Below, in pieces: positions 26,092-33,241 of a stretch of 33,772 nt of DNA (positions are counted from its first letter, which is position 1; each line of letters opens with the position of its first letter). Below the pieces are notes generated by a model. The model worked only from the letters and a program-made list of their open reading frames with translations. It had not been told where the DNA came from and made no database searches. The position numbers and the translations under genes are program-made. The DNA comes from Acidimicrobiaceae bacterium (GTDB taxonomy: Bacteria; Actinomycetota; Acidimicrobiia; Acidimicrobiales; RAAP-2). Location of the stretch: positions 1 to 33,772 of the forward strand of contig DAIDKS010000013.1 of assembly GCA_027449885.1 (NCBI GenBank). The letters are read 5' to 3'.

Positions 26092-27323
26092 AGGACGGAC
26101 TCCTCCAGGGACGGCTCCCACGCGGCGAGGTCCGCCAGGTGGGGGTTGTTCGAGAAGACCTCGACGATGGGCCGCTTGAGGGCGAGGCGGCGCATGACCA
26201 CCTGGGCCTCGACGATCTGGTTCCAGAGCAGGAGCGACACCACCACGCCGGTCGAGCCGGCGCGGGCCGTGCGCCCGGAGCGGTGGACGTAGGCCTTGTG
26301 GTCCTCGGGCGGGTCGAAGTGCATCACGCAGTCGACCCCGTCGATGTGCAGGCCGCGGGCCGCGACGTCGGTCGCCACGAGCACCGGGAGCTTCTCGGCG
26401 GTGAAGTCGGCGAGGGCCTTCTCACGCTGGCCCTGGCGCAGGTCGCCGTGGATGGCGGCGGCCCGCACGCCCTCCTTCTCCAGCTGCTCCACCAGGCGGT
26501 CGGCGCCGCGCTTCGTGCGACAGAAGACGATCGTCTTGCGATTGGCCCGGCAGATGGCGGCCGCGACCTTCACCCGGTCCATCTGGTGGACGTTGAGGAA
26601 GTGGTGGACCATCGCCGAGACGGTCTGGGTGTCACTCGCCACCTCGTGGAAGACCGGGTCGGTCAGGTAGCGCTTCACCAGTCGGTCGATCGCGCCGTCG
26701 AGGGTCGCCGAGAAGAGGAGGGTCTGGTGGGGTCGCTCGGCGATGCGCCGCAGCACCCACTCCACCTGGGGCATGAAGCCCATGTCGGCCATCCGGTCGG
26801 CCTCGTCGAGCACCAGGACGTCGAGCGACGCGACGCTGATCTCGCCGCGGTCCCCGAGGTCGATGAGGCGACCCGGGGTCGCGATGACGACGTCGGTGCC
26901 CTCGCGCAGGTGCTTGATCTGGCGCTCGATGTCGGCCCCGCCGTAGACGGCGGTCACCGTGAGGCCGATGGCGGCGCCGAGGGGCTCGAGGACGTGGTGG
27001 ACCTGGACGGCGAGCTCGCGCGTGGGCAGCAGGACGAGGCCGCGGGGCCGGGCCGGGCCCGATCCGGAGGGTCGCTCGGTCGCCGCGAGGCGCTGGAGCA
27101 TCGGCAGCCCGAAGCCCAGCGTCTTGCCCGAGCCGGTCTTCGCCTTGCCGCACACGTCGCGCCCGGCGAGCGCGTCGGCGATGGTGAGGGCCTGGATCGG
27201 GAAGGCCGCGGTGATGTGCTGGGCGGCGAGCGCGGCGACCAGTCCGGGGTGGACGCCGAGGTCGGCGAAGGTCTGGCTGGTCGCGTACGTGTCGGCCGAA
27301 GCCGAGGTCGGGATCTGGGTCAC
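26088..27323 (-). CDS. DEAD-box RNA helicase
   Basis: The product is about 411 residues. The full motif set is present: Q motif (FADLGV...FPIQ), I (AKTGSGKT), Ia (PTRELA), Ib (ATPGRLIDL), II (VLDEADRM), III (FSAT), IV (TIVFCRTKRGAD), V (ATDVAARGLHIDGV) and VI (HRSGRTARAG). It is a minimal RhlE/CshA-like helicase without a long C-terminal extension, unwinding RNA with ATP. GTG at 27323 follows AGAGGAA by about 5 nt; the frame runs 19 codons further upstream but without a better start. It is divergent from the peroxiredoxin gene and coupled to the PIG-L gene. Confidence 0.94.
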   Translation of the reverse strand: MTQIPTSASADTYATSQTFADLGVHPGLVAALAAQHITAAFPIQALTIADALAGRDVCGKAKTGSGKTLGFGLPMLQRLAATERPSGSGPARPRGLVLLPTRELAVQVHHVLEPLGAAIGLTVTAVYGGADIERQIKHLREGTDVVIATPGRLIDLGDRGEISVASLDVLVLDEADRMADMGFMPQVEWVLRRIAERPHQTLLFSATLDGAIDRLVKRYLTDPVFHEVASDTQTVSAMVHHFLNVHQMDRVKVAAAICRANRKTIVFCRTKRGADRLVEQLEKEGVRAAAIHGDLRQGQREKALADFTAEKLPVLVATDVAARGLHIDGVDCVMHFDPPEDHKAYVHRSGRTARAGSTGVVVSLLLWNQIVEAQVVMRRLALKRPIVEVFSNNPHLADLAAWEPSLEESVL

Positions 27324-27433
27324 GGATGTTCCTCTGCGGTCGGACCCGGAACCGGCGTACTCGTCAGGGGATGGGCCCACGCCCTCGTAGTGGGGCTGCC
27401 CCCTAGTCTACGGGTCACCGGAGAGGAGACCGC
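27324..27433. promoter_or_regulatory. Divergent helicase/peroxiredoxin promoter region
   Basis: In this 110-nt gap a TAGTCT box (27404-27409, plus) could be the -10 element for the peroxiredoxin gene, whose ribosome site GGAGAGGAGA follows. A GGGGCTGCCCC hairpin lies at 27393-27403. I see no clear box for the helicase gene. Confidence 0.35.
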
Positions 27434-27898
27434 ATGACCAGACTCACGACCGGGGACCGCGCCCCCGCCTTCCGCCTGCCCGACGCCGACGGACGGACCG
27501 TCGCGCTCGCCGACTTCCGGGGTCGGCGCCTCGTCCTCTACTTCTACCCCGCCGACCTCACGCCCGGCTGCACGACCGAGGCCTGCGACTTCAACGACGA
27601 GCTCGCGACCTTGGAGGACCTCGGCGCGGCGGTCGTCGGCGTCTCACCCGACGGCGCGGCGACGCACCAGACCTTCCGCGACCGCCACGGGCTGAGGTTC
27701 CCCCTCCTGAGCGACCCCGATCACGCCGTCATGGGGGCCTACGGCGCCTACGGCGAGAAGTCCCTCTACGGCAAGACCGTCGTCGGGGTGATCCGCTCGA
27801 CCATCGTCATCGGCCCGACCGGACGGATCGAGCACGCCTGGTACGGGGTGAAGGCGAAGGGCCACGCCGCGCGCGTGCGCGCCGCCCTCGAGGGCTGA
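27434..27898 (+). CDS. bcp: Thioredoxin-dependent peroxiredoxin, Bcp/PrxQ type
   Basis: The 154-residue thioredoxin-fold protein has the peroxidatic Cys46 and resolving Cys51 in DLTPGCTTEACDF, the PrxQ spacing. FYPAD precedes the active site and the VIRSTIVIGPTG segment follows. It reduces hydrogen and organic peroxides using thioredoxin. ATG at 27434 is preceded by GGAGAGGAGA. It converges on the DedA gene. Confidence 0.95.
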   Translation: MTRLTTGDRAPAFRLPDADGRTVALADFRGRRLVLYFYPADLTPGCTTEACDFNDELATLEDLGAAVVGVSPDGAATHQTFRDRHGLRFPLLSDPDHAVMGAYGAYGEKSLYGKTVVGVIRSTIVIGPTGRIEHAWYGVKAKGHAARVRAALEG

Positions 27899-27911
27899 CG
27901 CCCCGCCCGCG

Positions 27912-27925
27912 GCGCCCTATCGGGC
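27912..27925. terminator. Short hairpin between bcp and the DedA gene
   Basis: CGCCC-TATC-GGGCG gives a 5-bp stem in the 18-nt space between the convergent stops, running into the end of the DedA gene and including its stop codon. It is weak; it may serve either direction. Confidence 0.35.
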
Positions 27926-28549
27926 GTGCTTGCCCCGCGTCGACGGCCCGCTGTGGCGGCGCACCGCCCGGACCCGCAGGACGAACCCCCAGACGAGCAG
28001 GATCACGATGATCGCGATCATCGGGTTCTGGGCCAGGTGGACGTCGTGGCTCACCCGGGTCCAGTTGGCCCCGGCGGCGTGGCCGAGCAGGGTCAGCAGG
28101 GCCACCCACACGGCCGAGCCGATGACGGTGAGGACGACGAAGGGACCCCGGCGCATCTCGGCGACGCCGGCGGGCAGGGAGATCACCGTGCGCACCACCG
28201 GCAGGACCCGGCCGATGAGGACCGACGCGTTGCCGTAGCGGGCGAACCAGTGCTCGGCCACGTCGAGGTCGTGGTGCGTCAGCAGGATCCACTTGCCGTA
28301 GCGGTCGACGAGGGTCCGCCCGAGCGTGCGGCCGACCTCGTAGGCGACGACCGACCCGATGAGGGACCCGATCACCCCCACGACGACGACGCCCAGCACG
28401 GAGAACTGGGCGTGGCCGGTGACGGCGACCGTGGTGAGGGCCCCGGCGAAGCCGAAGGTGACCTCCGAGGGGATGGGCACGAGGGCGGACTCGGCGATCG
28501 CGAGCAGGAAGAGCGCGAGGTAGCCGTAGTGCTGGACGAAGGAGGACAT
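27917..28549 (-). CDS. DedA-family membrane protein
   Basis: The protein has 210 residues with several hydrophobic segments. DedA (VTT/SNARE-associated) features are visible: the early ESALVPIPSEVTFGFAGAL motif, GSLIGSVVAYEVGRTLGR, and the conserved GRVLPVVRTVISLPAGVAEM stretch. Some DedA proteins recycle lipid carriers across the cytoplasmic membrane; the specific role here is unknown. There is no ribosome site; AAGAAT (28561-28556) lies 6 nt before the ATG, fitting a leaderless transcript. Confidence 0.92.
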   Translation of the reverse strand: MSSFVQHYGYLALFLLAIAESALVPIPSEVTFGFAGALTTVAVTGHAQFSVLGVVVVGVIGSLIGSVVAYEVGRTLGRTLVDRYGKWILLTHHDLDVAEHWFARYGNASVLIGRVLPVVRTVISLPAGVAEMRRGPFVVLTVIGSAVWVALLTLLGHAAGANWTRVSHDVHLAQNPMIAIIVILLVWGFVLRVRAVRRHSGPSTRGKHAR

Positions 28550-28641
28550 CCGGACATTCTTCCAAATTCCGCCCCGGGGCGGGTGCCGGGACGGTCCCGG
28601 CCATTGGACGCTGCGACGGGGGCCGGACCATAGTGGGGGCA
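28550..28641. promoter_or_regulatory. Divergent DedA/GGDEF promoter region
   Basis: In this gap of about 92 nt, AAGAAT (28561-28556, minus) is 6 nt before the DedA ATG, and CATAGT (28629-28634, plus) is 7 nt before the GTG at 28642. Both match the NAnnnT-plus-6/7 layout seen elsewhere in the window. Confidence 0.4.
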
Positions 28642-30087
28642 GTGGTCACTCACCCCGCGACCGCGCCCCGTCGGGCCCTCCGGTGGCGGCGGCGCGCGGA
28701 CCGGCCGGCCCTCGCCGTCGGGGCGCTGGCGCTCGCCGTCGTCATCCTGGTCGGCGGATGGCGGATCACCGACTCGGCCTCGACCCGGGCGAGCGTCAGC
28801 CAGGTCCGCTCCCAGGCCGCCCAGGTCGCTCTCGACCAGGTCGTCGCCCTCACGACCGACGCGGCCTACCCGCCCGGCGAGGTGGCCCTCCTCGGCATCG
28901 CCGTCGCCCACACCCACGACGCCCGGCTCCAGCTCCTCGAGCGCGACTTCGTCGCCGCCCTCCGCGTCACCTCGGCGACCGACGCCCGCCACGTGGCGAG
29001 CGTCGCCGCGGCGAGGGCCCGCCGTCTCGAGGACGCCCTCGGCGAGACGGCCACCCACGAGGCGGCGAACGCCGCGAGCCTCGCCGCGACCGCCTCCCGC
29101 GTGCGCACCACGGTGCGCACCCTGACCGTCGTCCTGCTCGTCCTGCTCGGGCTGCTCACGACCGCGCTCGACCGACGGTTCCAGCGCCGCCGGGACGAGG
29201 ACGAGCGCCGCCGTCAGCGCCTCGAGCGCCAGCTCGCGACCCTCGTCGAGCAGAGCGGCGACGCCATCATCACCGTGAACGGCGGCACCGTCACGACGTG
29301 GAACCCCGCCGCCGAGCGGCTCCTCGGCTACCCCGAGGCGACGATCCTCGGGGCCCCGGTCGCCCTCCTCGACACCGAGGGGGCCGTCGAGCGCAACGTC
29401 GAGATCTGGGCCCGGGCCCGCGACGGCGCGACCATCGTCGCCGCGATGACCGAGATGCGTCACCTCGACGGCCGCGGGATCCCCGTCGAGGTCACGGCCT
29501 CGCCCCTCAGCGACGAGGCGGGGCACGCGACGGCCGTCTCGGCCGTCGTGCGTGACGCCACGGAGCGCCGGGCCCGCGAGCGACGACTGGCGACGGCGGC
29601 CGCGACCGACCCCCTCACCGGCGTCGCCAACCACGCGAGCTTCACCTCCGCCCTCGCCGCCGCGCGCGACGAGGCCCGCACCTCCGGCTCGACCGCCGCC
29701 CTCCTCTTCATCGACCTCGACCGGTTCAAGGAGGTCAACGACACCTACGGCCACGACGTCGGCGACGCCCTGCTGCGCGTGGTCGCGGAGCGGGTGCGCG
29801 ACGCGCTGCGCCCGGACGACTTCGTGGCCCGTCCGGGCGGCGACGAGTTCGTCGCCGTCTGTCGGCGCGTCCACGGCACGCCCGAGGCGCGCGAGCTCGC
29901 CCGTCGGGTCGCCGAGCGCGTCGCCGAGCCCCTCCAGATCGGCGAGGTGACCCTCGCGACGTCGGTCAGCATCGGCGTCGCCCTGAGCGACGCGGCCGAC
30001 GATGCGGACGGCTGGCTGCGCGCGGCCGACCAGGCCATGTACCGGGCGAAGCGCGAGGGCCGGTCCCGGGTCCACGTCGAGGTCTGA
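28642..30087 (+). CDS. Membrane-bound PAS-GGDEF diguanylate cyclase
   Basis: The product is about 481 residues. A first membrane helix (about 25-40) and a second (about 160-177) flank an α-helical extracytoplasmic sensor region. A basic coiled segment follows, then a PAS domain (about 200-312, with ITVNGGTVTTWNPAAERLLGY) and a GGDEF domain (about 322-478). The active site GGDEF is intact at 399-403. The inhibitory RxxD site (RPDD, 390-393) has the standard 5-residue spacing, so product inhibition is expected. It would make c-di-GMP from GTP. The GTG at 28642 fits the leaderless promoter box CATAGT; a GTG at 28633 is the alternative. No EAL domain is present. Confidence 0.93.
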   Translation: MVTHPATAPRRALRWRRRADRPALAVGALALAVVILVGGWRITDSASTRASVSQVRSQAAQVALDQVVALTTDAAYPPGEVALLGIAVAHTHDARLQLLERDFVAALRVTSATDARHVASVAAARARRLEDALGETATHEAANAASLAATASRVRTTVRTLTVVLLVLLGLLTTALDRRFQRRRDEDERRRQRLERQLATLVEQSGDAIITVNGGTVTTWNPAAERLLGYPEATILGAPVALLDTEGAVERNVEIWARARDGATIVAAMTEMRHLDGRGIPVEVTASPLSDEAGHATAVSAVVRDATERRARERRLATAAATDPLTGVANHASFTSALAAARDEARTSGSTAALLFIDLDRFKEVNDTYGHDVGDALLRVVAERVRDALRPDDFVARPGGDEFVAVCRRVHGTPEARELARRVAERVAEPLQIGEVTLATSVSIGVALSDAADDADGWLRAADQAMYRAKREGRSRVHVEV

Positions 30088-30099
30088 TCGGCGGCCGTC

Positions 30100-30122
30100 G
30101 TGCCGGACGGTCGTCCCGGCAC
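30100..30122. terminator. Hairpin between the GGDEF and DNA glycosylase genes
   Basis: GTGCCGG/CCGGCAC arms (7 bp, 9-nt loop) lie 12 nt after the GGDEF stop, in the 93-nt gap between convergent genes. No T tract follows. The rest of the gap holds two imperfect copies of CGGCACCCTCA and nothing else clear. Confidence 0.5.
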
Positions 30123-30180
30123 CCTCACGGCGGCACCCTCAACGCGGCGCCATCCGCCCCGCGCCGTCACCGCGGTGGGG

Positions 30181-30963
30181 TCAGCGCTGGTGGGTCGGGC
30201 ACCAGTAGGTGGTGCGGCCCCCGACGGTCGCGACGGCGAGGGCCGTCCCGTCACGCGGGCAGCGGCCGTCGGGGTGGCGCGCCGCCATGTGGTCCCCGGT
30301 GTGCGAGCCGCCGCGGCGGCGCAGGGTCCGGATCGTCTGGCCGAGGGCCCGGAAGAGACGGGCGCGGCGCGCGGCGTCGAGGCGGCCGACGGGGGTGCGC
30401 GGGTCGACGCCCGCCCGAAAGAGCATCTCGTCGGCCAGCAGGTTGCCGATCCCGGCGACCATCGCCTGGTCGAGGAGGCGGGCCTTCACCGCGGGGCCCT
30501 CCCCGCGGGTCGCGAGGGCCGCGTCGAAGTCGGCGCGGGAGAGGCCGATGACGTCGGGGCCCAAGCCCTCGAGAGAGGGGTCGATCTCCACTCGACCGAG
30601 CCGTCGCGGGTCGTGCAGGATCAGGCGTCGACCGTCGTCGAGGGTGAGGCTCGCGCGCACCCACTCGTCCCGGTAGTCGTGGGGACCGTAGAAGAGGCCC
30701 TCGATGCCCGCGTCGCCGTCGAGGAGGAGGACGCCGGTCATCCCGAAGCGCAGCCCGAGGCGCACGCCGTCGGTCTCCAGCCAGAGGAGCTTGCCCCGCC
30801 GCCCGGTGCCCACCACGCGCCGCCCGACGGCGGCGTGCGCGAAGGCGCGCGGCGCGACGAGCTTCGCCGCGGCGTAGCGGTCGGCCTCGGCCGCGCGGAT
30901 GCGCGACCCGACCACCCGCTCGGCGAGCTCGCGGTACGACTCGACCTCGAGCACTTCGGGCAC
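30181..30963 (-). CDS. Fpg/Nei-family DNA glycosylase/AP lyase
   Basis: The product is 260 residues. After removal of the start residue, Pro2 is the catalytic N-terminal amine, followed by Glu3 (PEVLEVESY). The β-hairpin lysine (GRRGKLLWL, Lys58) and the helix-two-turn-helix region (KARLLDQAMVAGIGNLLADEML) are present. The enzyme removes oxidised bases from DNA. The C-terminal zinc-finger segment keeps only two of the four usual Cys: C235xxD238 and C255xxH258, with the conserved Arg in GGRTTYW. GTG at 30963 matches the mature N-terminus. TACGCT (30975-30970) is 6 nt upstream with no ribosome site, suggesting a leaderless transcript. It could be Fpg- or Nei-like in specificity. Confidence 0.9.
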   Translation of the reverse strand: MPEVLEVESYRELAERVVGSRIRAAEADRYAAAKLVAPRAFAHAAVGRRVVGTGRRGKLLWLETDGVRLGLRFGMTGVLLLDGDAGIEGLFYGPHDYRDEWVRASLTLDDGRRLILHDPRRLGRVEIDPSLEGLGPDVIGLSRADFDAALATRGEGPAVKARLLDQAMVAGIGNLLADEMLFRAGVDPRTPVGRLDAARRARLFRALGQTIRTLRRRGGSHTGDHMAARHPDGRCPRDGTALAVATVGGRTTYWCPTHQR

Positions 30964-30999
30964 CGGGGCAGCGTAGCGGGGGGTCACTACCATGGACCC
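30964..30999. promoter_or_regulatory. 36-nt divergent promoter with two leaderless -10 boxes
   Basis: TACGCT (30975-30970, minus) is 6 nt before the glycosylase GTG, and TACCAT (30988-30993, plus) is 6 nt before the FrhB-type GTG. The two boxes are 12 nt apart, so each -35 region would lie over the other promoter or inside the opposite coding sequence. Neither gene has a ribosome site. Confidence 0.6.
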
Positions 31000-32121
31000 G
31001 TGCCCGTCGAGAAGCCCCACTGGAAGGAGCTCTTCAGCGAGGTCGTCACCTCGGGGCTCTGCACCGGGTGCGCGGCCTGCGTGGTGGCCTGCCCCCACGA
31101 CGTCCTCGAGTACGACGACCCCCCGGGGACCTACCGACCCTGGCACGTGGACGCCGACGGCGGACGGTCCGACTGCACCCACGGCGAGCGCGGCTGCACC
31201 ATGTGCACGCGGGCCTGCCCGCGCTTTCGCACCTGGGAGCGGGAGATCGACGTCCACCGGGCCGGGCGCGAGCGCCGCGACGACGAGGTCTACGGGGTCG
31301 GCGACGTCCTCCTCGCCCGGGCGACCGACCCCGAGGAGGCCGCGGCCGGCCAGGACGGCGGCTTCGTCTCGGCCGCGCTCGTCTACGCGCTGGAGAACGA
31401 CCTCGTCGACGCCGCCCTCGTCAGCGCGCTCTCCGGCGACGGCCGGTGGCGGGCCGAGCCGGCCGTCGTGAGGACCCGCGAGGAGGTCCTCGCCACCGCG
31501 GGCTCGCGCTACACCTACAGCGCCAACCTCCTCGCCTTCCCCGCCGCCGCCGAGGGCGGGGCCGAGCGCATCGCCCTGGTGGGCATGGGCTGCATGGCGA
31601 GCGCGCCCGGCGCGATGCAGGTCCGCAAGTCCGGCAAGATCGCGCGGCGGCTGAGCCTCACGATCGGACTCCTCTGCTCGAAGACCTTCGACGACCGCAT
31701 CTTCGACGAGCTCTTCGAGTCCCGCTACGGCATCGCCCGCGCCGAGATCGTGAAGATGAACATCAAGGGCGTCTTCCAGATCTGGACCCGTGACGGCTCC
31801 TTCCACGAGGTGCCGCTCAAGGAGGCCCACGAGTTCACCCGCGAGGGCTGCCGGCACTGCCCCGACTTCGCCGCCGAGCACGCCGACCTGTCCGCCGGCG
31901 GCATCGGGGCCGACAACGACTGGACGCTCGTCATCGTGCGCACCGAGCTCGGGCGCTCCCTCGTCGCGGGTCTCGTCGCCGCCGGGCGCATCGAGGTCCG
32001 CCCCGGGGACGAGGACCCCGGAGCCGTCGCCCTGCTGCGCAAGCTCGCCACGGTCTCGCGCCGGCGCTGGCCCGAGGCGGCCGATCCCGGCCCGCGGCGC
32101 CTCCCGGTCCGTCCGGGGTGA
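31000..32121 (+). CDS. FrhB/FdhB-type coenzyme F420-linked iron-sulfur flavoprotein
   Basis: The product is 373 residues. The N-terminus has a ferredoxin-like site with Cys21, Cys24, Cys27 and Cys31 (CTGCAACVVACP), then Cys66, Cys69 and Cys73 (CTMCTRACP) with Cys59 nearby. The middle part shows FrhB/FdhB features: GQDGGFVSAALVYALE, SRYTYSANL, ALVGMGCMASA and LTIGLLCSKTF. A late CRHCPDF motif is also present. Relatives move electrons between F420 and Fe-S partners in hydrogenases and dehydrogenases. No partner subunit is encoded nearby, so its electron partner is unknown. It is followed directly by the histidine phosphatase gene. Confidence 0.85.
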   Translation: MPVEKPHWKELFSEVVTSGLCTGCAACVVACPHDVLEYDDPPGTYRPWHVDADGGRSDCTHGERGCTMCTRACPRFRTWEREIDVHRAGRERRDDEVYGVGDVLLARATDPEEAAAGQDGGFVSAALVYALENDLVDAALVSALSGDGRWRAEPAVVRTREEVLATAGSRYTYSANLLAFPAAAEGGAERIALVGMGCMASAPGAMQVRKSGKIARRLSLTIGLLCSKTFDDRIFDELFESRYGIARAEIVKMNIKGVFQIWTRDGSFHEVPLKEAHEFTREGCRHCPDFAAEHADLSAGGIGADNDWTLVIVRTELGRSLVAGLVAAGRIEVRPGDEDPGAVALLRKLATVSRRRWPEAADPGPRRLPVRPG

Positions 32122-32125
32122 CCGG

Positions 32126-32131
32126 TAGCAT
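32126..32131 (+). promoter_or_regulatory. Possible internal leaderless promoter for the phosphatase gene
   Basis: TAGCAT lies 7 nt before the GTG at 32139 and just after the stop of the FrhB-type gene. It favours the GTG at 32139 over the overlapping GTG at 32118. Confidence 0.45.
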
Positions 32132-32138
32132 CGGCGCC

Positions 32139-32759
32139 GTGCGCCCCACCACGATCCTCCTCGTCCGTCACGGCCAGACCGCGACGACCGGGTCGGTCCT
32201 GCCCGGTCGGGCGCCCGGGCTCCACCTCTCCGAGCGCGGGCGGGCCCAGGCCGAGCGGGTGGCGGAGCAGCTCGCCACGCTCCGCCAGCGCCCGAGCACC
32301 CTCTACTGCTCCCCCCTCGAGCGGGCCCGCGAGACGGCCGCCCCCATCGGGCGGTCCCTCGGGCTGCGGCCCCGCGTCGAGCGCGGACTGCTCGAGTGCG
32401 ACTTCGGGGAGTGGACCGGGGAGTCCCTCGCCCGACTGCGTCGGCGCCGCGAGTGGCGCCTCGTCCAGCACGCCCCGAGCGCCTTCCGCTTCCCCGCCGG
32501 GGAGTCCTTCGCCGAGATGCAGCGGCGCATCTGGGACGCCCTCGAGACCCTCGCCGCCCGCCACCCCGGCGAGACGGTCGTCGCCGTCTCCCACGCCGAC
32601 CCGATCAAGGCCGCCGTCACCTACGCCCAGGGCGTGCCCCTCGACCTCTTCCAGCGCACCGTGATCGGGACCTGCTCGGTCTCGGCCCTCGCCCTCGGCG
32701 CGGGCGCCCCGGTGGCGCTCTGCGTCAACGCGGGCGCGCTCGCGGAGGTCCTCGGATGA
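32139..32759 (+). CDS. Histidine phosphatase (phosphoglycerate-mutase-like)
   Basis: The product is 206 residues. The catalytic RHG is present as LLVRHGQT (His11), followed by SPLERARETA with the phosphate-binding Arg. The proton donor Glu lies in LLECDFGEWTGES, and the second His is in VAVSHADP. It is probably a small phosphatase; the substrate is unknown. Two starts are possible: GTG at 32118, overlapping the previous stop (GTGA), or GTG at 32139 with a leaderless box. The latter is chosen because the β-strand with RHG begins right after it. Its stop overlaps the next gene (ATGA). From memory, in mycobacteria the homologous pair (phosphatase, DUF3090) lies close to mshC. Confidence 0.88.
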   Translation: MRPTTILLVRHGQTATTGSVLPGRAPGLHLSERGRAQAERVAEQLATLRQRPSTLYCSPLERARETAAPIGRSLGLRPRVERGLLECDFGEWTGESLARLRRRREWRLVQHAPSAFRFPAGESFAEMQRRIWDALETLAARHPGETVVAVSHADPIKAAVTYAQGVPLDLFQRTVIGTCSVSALALGAGAPVALCVNAGALAEVLG

Positions 32760-33235
32760 TCCACGTCTTCGACGCCCCCGACCGGGTCATGGTCGGCACC
32801 CACGGCCCCGTGGGCGAGCGGCGCTTCCTCCTCCAGGCCCGCCAGGGACGGCGCCTCGTGATCGTGAAGTGCGAGAAGCAGCAGCTCGCCGCCCTCGCGA
32901 CCTGGATCGGCGAGGTGCTCGACACGCTCGGCCGCCCCGGCCACCTGCCCGAGGACCTCGACCTCGAGCCCGAGTACGAGGCCGACTTCGACGCCGGCGA
33001 GATCGTCGTCGCCCTCGACGAGGAGAGCGCCACCCTCGAGGTGACCTTCCGCGGGGTCGAGGACGATGACGAGCTCGTCCTCACCCTCACCAAGGAGTGG
33101 GCCGGTGCCCTCGCCATCGCGGTCACCCGGCTCGTCGAGGCCGGTCGGCCGCCGTGTCCCCTGTGCGGGCTGCCCCTCGACCCGCGCGGCCACGACTGCC
33201 CGCGCACCAACGGACACCGCGCGCCGCGGCGCTAG
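32756..33235 (+). CDS. DUF3090-family protein
   Basis: The 159-residue protein starts MIHVFDAPDRVMVGTHGPVGERRFLLQAR (split here: MIHVFDAPDRVMVGTHG then GERRFLLQAR), the typical DUF3090 opening. It has an acidic middle part and a Cys-rich tail with CPLCGLPLDP and HDCPRTNGH that may bind zinc. The family is actinobacterial and uncharacterised. The ATG overlaps the phosphatase stop (ATGA), so translation is coupled. Conserved neighbours suggest a shared role with the flanking phosphatase and SCO1664-type genes, possibly near mycothiol synthesis, but that is inference. Confidence 0.9.
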   Translation: MIHVFDAPDRVMVGTHGPVGERRFLLQARQGRRLVIVKCEKQQLAALATWIGEVLDTLGRPGHLPEDLDLEPEYEADFDAGEIVVALDEESATLEVTFRGVEDDDELVLTLTKEWAGALAIAVTRLVEAGRPPCPLCGLPLDPRGHDCPRTNGHRAPRR

Positions 33236-33241
33236 GCGGTC

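Noticed and set aside
30100..30999. Upstream extension of the FrhB-type gene to 30100
   Set aside because: The extension is antisense to the DNA glycosylase gene. The ferredoxin-like N-terminus and the -10 box support the start at 31000.
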